Assembly: GCA_951812925.1 (NCBI GenBank)
Contig: OX638372.1
Span: 5,580,001 to 5,644,000 of the forward strand
DNA length: 64,000 bases
Source of the DNA: Calliopum simillimum
Taxonomy: Eukaryota; Arthropoda; Insecta; Diptera; Lauxaniidae
Direction: 5' to 3'
Position numbers and translations under genes: made by a program. The notes under the pieces are model-generated. The model had not been told where the DNA came from, did not search any database, and was given only the letters and a program-made list of their open reading frames with translations. Positions 47,316 through 58,321 of the stretch are shown here, in pieces; within the stretch, counting starts at the first letter, position 1; each line of letters begins with the position of its first letter.

Positions 47316-47849
47316 GGCTGTGTTTATTATCGAGCGTATTCGCATCGCGCGATGCGTCGAGAATCGCTCTATCGCAAGTAGCGTTTTCGCCTGCGTAATC
47401 GCTAGCGACAGAGTGTTTATGATCCAGCGGAATTGCAAGCGATTGAATACTATAGTGCATATTGGCCATTGGAAATTTCACGATTACCTCCGAAAATCTG
47501 AAAGAAGATCTGACAAAGGTGAGCTGAGAATTTTTTAAAATTTTTTGTATATCATTTAGAAGTTGCTCATCGTCGTTTTATGCAAAATCTAGGCTTGATG
47601 TGGTTTTTATTTTCTTTCGACCTTAAAAATGCTCGGAATAAGTCGAAGGATATATCAAATTCTTCGTCTTAATCGATATACAAAAATATATTGTATAAAA
47701 AATAGTACCCATAAGAAGCATATTTTCGAAATTTTATCCTTCTGTAAAACTCTAAAACTTCATTTTGCATAAAAATTATTGTTTCAAGCTGACCATGAAA
47801 TCACGCATCGCATCGCGAGACGCAAATTCGCTCGATCATAAACACAACC
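47316..47849. mobile_element. PIF/Harbinger-type MITE, TTA TSD
   Basis: The ends GGCTGTGTTTATTATCGAGC (47316) and the reverse complement of the right end, GGTTGTGTTTATGATCGAGC (ending 47849), differ at two of the first 21 positions. TTA flanks both (47313-47315 and 47850-47852). A GG..TGTGTTT terminus with a TTA duplication is the usual form for PIF/Harbinger elements. CpG-rich subterminal motifs (GCATCGCGCGATGCGTCG on the left; ATCGCATCGCGAG on the right) stand out against the AT-rich surroundings. The 534-bp body is non-coding; the frames at 47290-47538 only translate the TIR. Confidence 0.85.
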
Positions 47850-47852
47850 TTA

Positions 47853-48545
47853 ATTACACATTTTCAATACATTCAAATTTTGGATTTTCAGTATCGAATT
47901 ATTTTTAACTACGAGTATGTCTTTAGAATGAAACCCTTAAGATCAACCGATCACGCTCTGAATAATGTCACTCAAGCAACTCACTACAAGATATGCACCA
48001 TAAATAAAATTCAACAATTAGGCAGAAATACTTACGTATCTTGAGAAGGAATTTGAAAAAGGGGACGTATGCATTTTGCAAAAGTGTACATACTTATGTT
48101 TTCATTTGTGTAATTACAAAATACTTTGCATTGAACGATGATGTAATGCAACTGTTCGAGATTTTCTTAAGGCAGCAAGGAGAATGTTAAAAGTTGCATT
48201 CATCCATTTTACCATCCATTACGTACAATTAACTGCAATTAAATACAAATGTGCAAAATATCTAAAGCAGAGCCAATAAAACGTAGGGGAAAATGGATAT
48301 GATAAGTATTTTTAAATGATATACTTGTTCTTGTACTCCTCATAACTAAAAGAAAAATGTATTTTCGTATTTGCTCTACTTCTCAAATCTTTGTTCTTTA
48401 AGCACTTGTGGCATAAATGTATTTATTATCCTTCCTGTGGTTTGATAACTCTTTTAGAAACTTGACAACCTTTTGTCGAATAGGTCGAAGTATTTGTGTT
48501 ATATTTTTATAGAACACTTTCTTAAGATGGTAATTTATCTGTGTG
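47853..48545. other. AT-rich stretch, no gene seen
   Basis: No open frames of note, and no repeats recognised before the palindromic sequence at 48546. Confidence 0.5.
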
Positions 48546-48603
48546 TGGCAACAAGCGTTTACAGCTTAAATCAGCCTAAGAAAAATGTGTTTGAGCTTAT
48601 TTA

Positions 48604-49836
48604 AGAACTGCCCCAGGAAAAGTTGATACTTTGTTTTTCATCAATAAAAAAATATGTACTGAATTTTTTTTAAATATTGTTTTCTTACTTATTAATGAGT
48701 AGTATAACGAACATAAATAACCTTACAGTATTAACAAATATTTGTTTTTAAAAATATTTTACTTTTTTGTAAGACCCTTCATTAAGTTTTGTACAGTTGT
48801 TTCGTCGACAGTACCGTACGACCTTCGCCACTTATTTTTGAAATCTTTTAAATTTTTGCAGTACTTTTACTCTTCCAAAGATCTGATTTCATTAGAGCCC
48901 AATATCTCTCAATAGGTCGAAGCTCTGGGAAGTTAGGTGGATTCGCATTTTTGGATACAAAATTTACATTATTGCTTTTGTACCATTCTATGGTGGCTCT
49001 AGAGTATTACAGAGCATTACAGTACCCCCACGCTCACGTATAAATGGGAAAAAACGTTTTTGAAGGCATTCATCAATATAAATTTTAGAGTTAATTGTGC
49101 CCTGTGCTACAAAAAAACTGCTTCTCAGACCGCAAGTGCATATGGCCTGCCAAACCATATACTGCTTGGAAAATTTTGTAATTTTCTTCTCTTCAAATTT
49201 GCTCTGTACCTGCCCCTTCTCCAAACAGGTATAAAATTCGTGTCCTGGTAGCTGTTTAAAATCTGCCTTAACGTATGTTTCATCGTCCATTATGCAGCAG
49301 TCAAATTTAGTCAGGTAATTGACATATAACTTGAGCTCGCTTTTGAGCCTCTAACTGCTTTTCATGGGAACGGTCTGGTACTTTTTGAGCTCTGTAGGTC
49401 TTTAGTTTTAGGTTTTTCTTTAGTCTGTTTATAGAAGATTTTGAGGTTCCTACTCTGTCAGCTATATCTCGTTCTGAAGTGTTAGGATTCTGCTTAAAAA
49501 GGCGCTTCACCTTTTTCACCAACTGTGGGTCTGTACTGGCTTTTCTACCTGAACCCTTTTTCTGCGTAATAAGTTGACCCTTTCTATAATTCGAAATAAC
49601 CCTTTGGACAGTGATTTTTGATGCACCTGCTTTTTTAGCAATGGCTGAATATTGTAATTCTGGTTTTTGCAGGTAAGTGTACAAAATGAGTTTGCGCTTT
49701 TTTTCTTGATTGCTGGACATTTTTATCGTTTGAAGTTCGTTTACCAAAAAATAGCACCCATATTTTGACCTGCACGATCATCAGGTAAATTATAATCTTA
49801 AGGAATAAAAGTATCAAATTTTTCTGGGGCAGTCCT
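48604..49836 (-). mobile_element. Tc1/mariner-type transposon, copy 1 (full-length, inactive)
   Basis: The ends AGAACTGCCCCAGGAAAAGT (48604) and the reverse complement of the right end, AGGACTGCCCCAGAAAAATT (ending 49836), form TIRs of about 29 bp. TA precedes the left end (48602-48603); the right flank is TT. A longer direct repeat, GCTTATTTA, lies at 48595-48603 and 49841-49849. The 1233-bp length and a single transposase frame on the minus strand are standard for the IS630-Tc1-mariner superfamily. The transposase is broken, listed separately. Confidence 0.9.
48748..49720 (-). pseudogene. Tc1/mariner-type transposase, copy 1 (frameshifted, catalytic Asp deleted)
   Basis: The chosen start is the ATG at 49720 (MSSNQEKKRK); an upstream in-frame start at 49747 adds nine residues not needed by the domain. 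N-terminal half: two helix-turn-helix subdomains (IAKKAGASKITVQRVI and IADRVGTSKSSINRL) joined by GSGRK, the paired-like DNA-binding layout of Tc1 transposases. A frameshift near 49330 separates this from the DDE domain, which restarts at IMDDETYVKADF with the first catalytic Asp. About 19 bp present in copy 2 are missing near 49005, removing the second Asp (PDLA motif). The third acidic residue lies in PELRPIERYW (48900-48930). The C-terminal KNKWRRSYGTVDETTVQNL leads to a stop at 48748. Expected length about 320-340 residues. Not functional. Confidence 0.9.
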
Positions 49837-49961
49837 TTGTGCTTATTTAGGTCTTAATAATGTTTTAAAAAATGAAAGAATAATTTTACCCAGAACTAGT
49901 GGAAAATGGAGCTTAAACCAATTTTTCTTAAGTCGACTTAAGCTGTTAACGCTTGTTGCCA

Positions 49962-52890
49962 TAGTTATATTGTTCTATCTTAGATTAGGTGCTACTCTAA
50001 CTCATTCGGACGTTTCTTGTGTCATTGAGTGTTATTTAATGAAATTTTAATTATACTCTTTTCAACGACTTTCTTCAAATGAAGTTTATGCTTCTATGGT
50101 ATGCCTTTTCCCTAAATTGCATTTTCGAGCACCGAATTTCAAAGGCAGTTTCAAATATTACACGTAGTATTGAGTTAAGGCTTGGAAACATCTTCATTAA
50201 GGCTTGTGACTTACTATGGAAAGTACCTAAAATATATCGCAATTGTTTAAATCTGTGTTTTATATTACAACACGTTGTAGTAAGCTAACTTGTTGAGAAC
50301 AAAATGATTTTTTATAAGATTACTTTGGAATAAACGCATATGCAAGTAAGTAGTTTGCAAAATCAGTATGTATGCCACAATTTAGAAGCCATTTTTTTCA
50401 TGTTTGCTTGAAAAAAAAAAACAACCGAACATTTTAATTTATGTAAAGTTTAATAAAATTGTTTAAAATAGATTTTTAAGAGCCTTTTTGCAGTTTTGTG
50501 TATATTTTGCAACCGAAACCGAAGCAACGACGGTAATGTTGAGGCTATGAATATCATGGCTGGTGATGACGACGCTGATGATGTTGGTTTGAAACCAGCC
50601 ATCACTAACACATGCACAAAATACCACAACAGTGTTGCCTTTGCATAACTGTGTGTTGACATGACATCATGGAGAGTGCATGTGCCGACGAACAACAAGT
50701 TACCCAGTTGGAGAAAACGCTTTCGATGACAATTGCAAAATACTTATGTCACTTTCGGATTCACAGTCATTATTTAACCAATTAGTTAACTAATATGGTG
50801 AAATTAGTTTAACAACTAATATTTCATATCATAGTTAACAATTTAAGACTCGAAATTTGCTACGTCTGAAAACAGTTTTAGAATTTTCACAATATTTATG
50901 TGGATGCCATTTCTTCAGCATCAACTTATGGTTGACTTATGGTTAACCAATGAAATTTGTGGGTTTAGCTAATGGTAAGCTGATAGTTGAAAATAAAATA
51001 TTGTTGGAATATCTTTTCACTAGTTAACCAATAAATGTGAAACTGGACCTTTCAAAATATTCGAAATACAGGCTTAAACTAAGTAGTAAAGATTTATGAA
51101 AACTTTTTTTTCTTAAATATTTAGCATAAGCCAGGGAATAAGATGGTTTTTTTTTTGGAATCAAAATTTTTCATTGATTATTGAAAACTCGCTATTTCAA
51201 ATAACTAAATAGATCTAAAGCAACTTCTCCGCTTCTGAGAAAATTATAAAAAATATGTGCACACTCTCCACATATCAAAAAACTGTATTCCAGAAAATTA
51301 GGGTATCGAATTGCTTCAAAAGTTATTAACATTCAAGTTTTTTCTCAACAGTCGAGAAAGTAAGGCATATTGCGAAAAAAGTGTGTAAGCCATAAAATGC
51401 TTAGAATCATCAAAAGAATATATTTGAATTTTATCAGAGTTTTTAGACCCTTTTTCATTTTGCTTTACCAATTTTTGAAAAATTATAAAATAATAACCCA
51501 GGAAAAAATAAAATTTTTTTTTATTTATAAAAGATATTTTTTGGAGAGTTTTTTCATGATAAATATTTATAAAAACCAGAAACCTTTTTTCCACTTGGTG
51601 GAACACTTAAATGTGTTGAGTTTTTATCTTGATGCGTCCCGTTCTTGCATTCGTTCGGTTTTTACACATACACCACACACAGTGTAGAGGGAAAACACAC
51701 ACACTCACATTCTTATATGCGTTGGCCATGTTCATTCTAGTAGCCTGTTCCAAACATTTTAATCAGTTAAAACAAGTTGAATGCATTTCGTTCGTCGTCA
51801 CCGTAGTCGCCATCATTGCAATTGTCATCACTTTCAGGCGGCGCTCATGTAGCAATAACCAAAGTTTTTTTCCATCACCAGCACCATCAACATCGTCATC
51901 GTCATCATCATGCAAAAGGGTTCCGGTTGCTTCATTGTCCAATTGTCCACATTTTGCTTTGTTGTCGTTAGGTTCTTGAGTCCTTATTTTCCTAGTTGTT
52001 GTTGTTTTTATAAATGTGTGGTTTTTCAATTTTTTGAAGTTGCCATTTTTGTGCTTTTTGTTTTTGTTTTTGTTTCTCCTGTGTTGTTGCGGTTTTTCAT
52101 TCAATTTTTGTTTTTCCATATTCAACATTGAATGTCACCGTTGGTTGTTGCCTGCCAAAAAATTCAATTATTCACGCTTGAAGAAATATCGTGATGATGC
52201 GATTGCGGTTTCCAAAATAATACAAATGAAAATCAAAAAACAAAAAAAAAAGTTTTTCAAAATTTTCCATGTTTTCAGTGAGTTCAGATGATAACGTTTG
52301 TGTTGGTGCATGTGAGCATATATTTGATATATTGCAAATTTTCCTTTGTCTCTGACTAATTGAGAAATTTGTTGAATGCAAAGATATCACATTTTGTTTG
52401 GTATAAACTTTGTTGGGAATTTGACCTTTACTTTGAAATATTTTTGTGTTTTTAGTTTATTTGAATAAGTTTAACTTGAATGGAATGAACATGGACTTAA
52501 ATAGAAAGAAAAAGTTTTAAAATTGGGAGTACAACTGCTGTATGAGGTGACGCGCTTTCATTTTCATGCAACAAAATTACAAAAGATATGAAAGTTTAAA
52601 AACTTTGTAGATTTTTCGTGAATGTCTGCTTTTTTTATTATAGAGTCGCAGAACCAGATCGAGTTGAAAATCCTGAAAGTAAAAATTATCTTGAAAAAAA
52701 AAATGTTTGGCCTAAACACAAATCCATTTTATGATAAATTTATATTGAACTAATTAAATTGTCATTTTGCAACTATTCAACAACATACGCAAACAAGTGT
52801 TAACATGGAAATCGATTACATATGCTTAGGCTATTTCTACATACATCTATATAACCTCATCCGATCAGTTTTAGTTAATTCTTGTCAGAA
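49962..52890. other. Non-coding stretch with one conserved repeat core
   Basis: The core CGAAAAAAGTGTGTAAG with CATAAAATGCTTAGAATC lies at 51372-51407, shared with 19.3-19.5 and 32.8 kb. GTTAACCAAT-like motifs recur at 50770-51040. ATC triplets occupy 51885-51912, with TTTTTG runs at 52020-52110. The open frames on both strands at 51763-52128 are microsatellite translations. No gene. Confidence 0.45.
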
Positions 52891-53588
52891 ACCACACTCG
52901 AACCCTTGACTCCGGTTTTCTAATGAAAGAAAACGCGGTGCAAATTCCTCTGTACAAAAACGTTACATGTATAGATCATAAAGCTCACTAGCGCCGTCTG
53001 TTGTGAAAAATTGCCAAATTGTTAAAACTATTTTTACGGAGTTTTTGTTGATCTCACAGTCCTACTGAAACGTTCGGTTTCTGTGACATCTTCTCCTAAA
53101 CGATCAAAAATACGGTATTACGTTTTTATTTTTATGTAATATTGATATTTTTGACTTTTTTTCGAAATATCATAACATAACATAATATATTAAAAAAATT
53201 CTAAAAACAGCTTTCCGACATTTTTGAGGTCTTATACATTAGTTATTTTTAGCCAAAAAACTAGATATTAAAGTTAAAAGTTAAAGTCTTTTCTTTAAAA
53301 TCCAATTTAAGTTATATCAATATATTCGTTTTTCCCCACAATATCATAAACTGAAATAACGTAAAACTAAATTTTCTGAATGTTCAAAATGTTTCAGATT
53401 GCGATATTTCGGAGAAAAATAACAATTCGACTCGCTTCGAAGAAAAAAAGATTAGTACTTTTAACTATCGCGTCCGTTAGTATGCATCAAAATTAGCAAA
53501 AAAAGAGTGTTTTTGAACGTTTAGGCTAGAATGTGTCAAAATCCAGACGTGATATTGAAATTTTGTGACAGGATTCAGATTCAGCATC

Positions 53589-53658
53589 GCAAAATACATC
53601 GATTAAGGCTTTTGTGTGCAAAAATACATCGATAAAAGCTTTTGTGTGCTAGTTTGTA
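53589..53658. repeat. Two-copy 35-bp tandem repeat
   Basis: AAAATACATCGATTAAGGCT with TTTGTGTGC and AAAATACATCGATAAAAGCT with TTTGTGTGC follow each other directly, differing at two positions. Too short to classify. Confidence 0.8.
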
Positions 53659-56600
53659 GATTCTTTTTTGTTATGACAAATTAATTGAAACTTCATATAA
53701 AGGATTTTAAAAAATTTACTAAATTTTTCTATAATCATTCGGAAATCGAATGGCGTAAGAAAATCGAACAAACTGAAAATGACAAAACAGCCACAGAAGG
53801 TTCGTGTCGTTACTAAAACAATTTATCAAACAGTATATGCAACAACCCTGTATGCAACAAAACTACTAGAATCATTGAGAAAATTATTGCAGTACGTAAG
53901 TTGAAATCAAATACGATCATGTGTGATGACTTTAATTTTTCTCTATGACTTTCCTATTTCTCAAGATCATTTATCAAGATAATTTAATTCTTCGTTTATC
54001 TATCTGATTCCTCTTTCGGACTTATACAGGGCTGTATTTATTTATAAGAATCAAAATTTCACAAAACTTAACACTCTTTAGCTTTGATTGGTTTTCGGCT
54101 CATGTTATTAACTTTCTTCACTATCTTAGTTAACACTACGGAAAACAACGCCAATCAAAGACAATGTACTATTTGAGGCATTTAAAACTTTATTAACTAC
54201 ACAACTGATGAACATAATTTATCAAATTTATTATTTAAAATTATGTAATTGGTTAATTATCACGCTGGCAGTAAAGAATTTGTAGTAATTAGCATAATGG
54301 CAACCAATAATCAGAAGTAAACCGCCCACCAAGATATGATGAGAACATTGGAAAACCCGCAACCAAGAAATTTAACTAATTATGTTTAACAAAAGTAATC
54401 AACGGAGTAAGAAATTCCAAACCCCTCTAATGGTTAACGAAGACGACGACGACAAACCAACAGTACTAGTGAAACCATTTGGCTGCTTGCCATCAGCGTT
54501 GACAACTTTTATGAAACTACCAGAGAAAAATGTCACTTTACACGTTTACATAATGAGGGAAATATTCAAAAAAAAAAATACTAATAGGAAAAGAAATACG
54601 AGAGCGATAAACAAGCGTTAATATAAAACTCTACAACTCAACAATCAATGCACATTAATTATTCAGCAAATTGCGAGCGGGTCATCAATCATCATGAAGC
54701 TTTCTTTCCATCCGAGAGATACTAGTGGGATTGGGGAAGTTCTAAGCAACTCTATAAGTGAAAGAGGTGTCATTATGAAGTAATGTTTTACTTGGTTAAT
54801 TTAGTATCATTGCACAGTCGTCTTAATTTCTCCAAATTAAATGATATCAAACTTCAGCTATAATATGATAAAATGTGATGTGCCAATTCATGAACAAATT
54901 CAAGTTGAATGTACTCAATCCAAAGAAAATTACAAGCTCATATAAAATTCAAGAACTTGCTAAAGAAAACATCCTCTTAACAAATGAAATTTGCTGATTA
55001 GTTTGATGAAAATCTCATAAATTTTAAAACAGGTGACAGCGCTAGTCCGCATCAGCAGTCTTAATCCGAATTTACTTGTGCATAATCTCCACCTAAATAC
55101 GCATCGACTCTAACACTTATGCATGAAATCAAAGTGGATTAGTACTGCATTGAGCTATCGATAATTGTAATCGATTGTAACAATTTGACAGAAACAAAAC
55201 ATCTGATTGTCAATTTTGAAGTGAGTTTATTAAATTTATAAATGTCACTTCATTGAAAAAAATATAAATAAATTGGAACTAAAACAGTAGTGAGCAAAAG
55301 TGAGTTTTAAAAATATAAAAAATATGTTTAGGTAAAACCAAATAAAATTTTTTCATTTAAAGACAGGAATAAGAAAAAAGCGCACTGTGTGGAGCGAGGG
55401 CTATGATGAGGGTGTTTACTTAATGCAAAAACTGTCAGAAGCTTTCGTCTACCAGAAGTAAATTTACAATTGCGTTGGTACGTTTTTAATCCAGATTAAC
55501 GCGTCGTCTGTCTATGCTATTATAATCAAACCACCTTCATCCCAAATTTATATTTTAGCAATTTGGTTTAACTACACCACTGTGCAAGTGATAATCTCAT
55601 AAAATATTGTATTTTCATGAGTAATAACCACGTCCACGTGCAATTTAGATGCAGTTCATCAACCAGGCCATTTGACAACCAACAACATATTAAGAGCATT
55701 CGCCGGGGTAAGCGGTGACGTGAATCGCAAAAGTACCCATTGCATGTTATTTACTTTCAAATGCAGCCGTTTTTGCCGCACGGTGGCGTCAATGTCAATT
55801 TGACTGAATTTTATTTTACTTCCCGCTTATCCTTTTCATTCCCTCTGATATCCCTACAGTTGGTGGTGGCGCGCAATTAGTTTATTAGTTTCTATTTTAA
55901 GCCGCACTTTATAAATCCGCATGGATCTGCCTTTTACTTCCCTACTTCACTCTTTTTCTTGACACATGTGACTCTTTATTAGTTTTATTATTTATGTTCG
56001 ATGTTGCTGAACTTTCCGGCGGGTGTGTCATCATATGGCATGGTGTTGCTTGCTGCTCTGTTTCATGTTGCCACGTTGAAGTGTTTGCATCAAATTTATG
56101 ACTTTTTGCTGTTGGGTACCCACACCCGCATTTGTATCAGTTCATCTGCGTGTTGCTATTGAATTTAAAATGCAAACAAAGTCTAAAAATATGTTTGCTT
56201 TGAAATAATGATTTTTTTAATTAAAGATTATATCCGTATTTTGATTGAAGACCAAATTGGGATAATTTTTGTTGTTTTTTTTTTTTCTAGAAGAAAGTTT
56301 TATCAAAATTTATTTTGCAAAACAGCCAAAATTACAGTATGTGTTTGGTTTTCGAGCTTAAAGTGCCATAGATACTCGCGGTAGTCAATTTTTCACTATT
56401 CTCGGTGCCATCAAAGGAATCAATCGATTTCTCCCGCGGCTATCACACTGCTGTTTATTCGATGTTTTGCGCTTACTGAGAAGAATCGACAGATTTTGTA
56501 TGATCTCTTCGGAACTAATGTCGACTGCGCTACGATTACTCTACAGCTTCAGGTTCGTCTGTATGGGTCGCGATGTCTGAACCACTGGCTCAAATGCTGA

Positions 56601-57936
56601 TAAACTTGTTCGTCTTTGTAGGAATAGGCACGGAACTTTCCCTTCAATTGAGATGGTTCATTTTGGCTCCGGGCGTCCTTAAGAATTTGAAGATAAAAAA
56701 TTTGCAAAAAAGAATATTCACTTTTTTTCTCAACAGAAATAAGTCCTTTTAAAGGAAGAGTATTCCCCAAATTTCTTGTCATTGTGCAAGAACTTAAGTA
56801 AGTAATATACTTATATAAAAATCTGTGTACTGATACATTTGCTTATAAGTATGTATGTAAGCATTTCTTGTTTAACCGCAAGTTGTTGCAAAACTGAACC
56901 AATTAAGCTGCTCATTGCCTGCGTCGCTATGTCTCATTTTGTCTTGGCGATGTTGTCGCCTGTCTGTCTGTCTATCTGTCTGTCCGTCAGTTGGTTTGTC
57001 TGTCGTTTTTGGTTAGGTTTGGCAAAGCCAAGGAGCGATTACATGACATGCTACTTAAATATTTAAACTCAAAACCGCAACGTTAATGAGGTCAAAGGTT
57101 GAGTTGTGTAAATTTGTATTGGAGAGCAAATAAACAGATATGACCCAACGAGAAAGTGCAAAGGATAATGAAATCGAAAAAGCAAAAAACTTAAATTTTC
57201 GTCATATAGTAACACAAGTTTTCAATGAAAATCTAAAATCTATCATTTTAACCACAAAATTGGGGCACGAAATCTCATGGCCATATAACAATTGATTCCA
57301 ACTTGGCATGTGTGTTATATTACGCTTGTAATTGGCAACACTGTAAATATCGTAGTTGCCAATGCAAGCAATCACTCATCTCTACTACTTCGTACCAACC
57401 GCAAAACTTGTGCTAACCACTGGACGTCTAACAGAATTTTGATGACATATTCCATTTATTAGGGAGCCTTAGCACCATGTGGCTTTTTTTCGAGATTTTG
57501 AGAAAAGTATCAAGTGTGCACGTGATGGAAGGGAGGGAGGGTTTCATAATGGCTGTTGCTTTGGTCAAATTCAAAATTTCTCTTCACATTCGTTGCGTAA
57601 TAAACGTTCTGCTCAATTCAAACGATTTTAGATAATTAACATGACTGTTTGCACAAAATGCCCCTCCTTACACTTACCATGTACATACATACATGCAAAC
57701 ATAGTGCACTTACATTTAGAAACAAATACACATATACAAATAAACACATTTTGCAAGTCTGTCGTTTGGTCAAGTGTTTGTTTGTTCGCATGTAATTGCC
57801 TCCTTCGCCGTTTTTGTCTCCATCCCTCATATATTCGTCAGTACATTAAGAAGTATCAGAAAAAAAACCGTTCGGCTTACACCACCCATTTTTGAAACCT
57901 TATTTGAAATGATTTTTAACGTCCCAACATCAAGTA
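53659..57936. other. Non-coding stretch, no recognised gene
   Basis: The segment 56340-56790 is less AT-biased and has a 77-codon minus frame (56549-56782) with a plausible protein composition but no domain I know. A TGTC run lies at 56961-57003. A small palindrome GCTTGTAATTGGCAAC / GTTGCCAATGCAAGC spans 57324-57369. A-run at 54570-54578. Nothing else can be supported. Confidence 0.45.
56961..57003. repeat. TGTC tetranucleotide microsatellite
   Basis: Interrupted TGTC repeats; the Cys/Leu/Ser-rich translation at 56839-57066 is an artefact of it. Confidence 0.9.
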
Positions 57937-58028
57937 AGAACTGCCCCAGAAAAATTTGATACTTTGTTTTTCATCAATAAAAGATACGTAATAAATTTGT
58001 TTTAAATATTTTACTAATGAGTAGTATA

Positions 58029-58275
58029 CTGCCGTTCTAAGAAAGAATGCCGTAACTCCAACAAATTTTTATTTTTGTAAAATGAGTTTTTGTGTTTATG
58101 TTTATGTGTACGGCTGAGAGAAACGACAAAAGTCGTAGTTGTTTTTGTAAGGAAAATGAAGGTATAATGCAACCTGTTCTTGTGGGTTGACGGACTGAAC
58201 CGAGATGACCCAGAAAACGCCGTAAACTCATTTTTTGGAAAATTGTAGTTACGGCATTCTTGCTTAGGACGGCAG
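58029..58275. mobile_element. 247-bp MITE inserted in Tc1/mariner copy 2 (TATA TSD)
   Basis: The ends CTGCCGTTCTAAGAAAGAAT (58029) and the reverse complement of the right end, CTGCCGTCCTAAGCAAGAAT (ending 58275), form an imperfect TIR of about 33 bp reaching GCCGTAACT. TATA lies at 58025-58028 and 58276-58279, while copy 1 of the host transposon has a single TATA at the matching place (48703-48706). This gives direct empty-site evidence for insertion. The body includes GTTGACGGACTGAACCGAG and has no transposase; minus frames of 64-89 codons there translate only the MITE. Confidence 0.9.
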
Positions 58276-58321
58276 TATAACAATCATAAATAACCTTACA
58301 CTATTAACAAATATTTATTTT

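Larger units (their letters stand above)
48546..49961. mobile_element. Small palindromic element split by a Tc1/mariner insertion
   Basis: TGGCAACAAGCGTTTACAGC (48546) and the reverse complement of the sequence ending at 49961 (TGGCAACAAGCGTTAACAGC) continue as imperfect inverted repeats for about 55 bp, through CCTAAGAAAAATGTGTTTGAGCT on the left. Only about 58 bp on the left and 125 bp on the right separate these ends from the Tc1/mariner element. Removing that element leaves a palindromic MITE of roughly 185 bp. The outer TSD is unclear. The alternative is that these are unusually long outer ends of the transposon itself; copy 2 lacks them, which argues against that. Confidence 0.6.

Noticed and set aside
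47290..47538. Opposed frames of 63 and 72 codons
   Set aside because: They translate the CpG-rich terminal region of the Harbinger-type MITE.
52894..52904. GGTTCGAGTGT on the minus strand as a tRNA B box
   Set aside because: Two mismatches to consensus, no A box at a suitable distance and no clear terminator.
56549..56782. 77-codon minus frame in a less AT-rich patch
   Set aside because: Protein-like in composition but without a domain I know; upstream and downstream sequence is closed in all frames.
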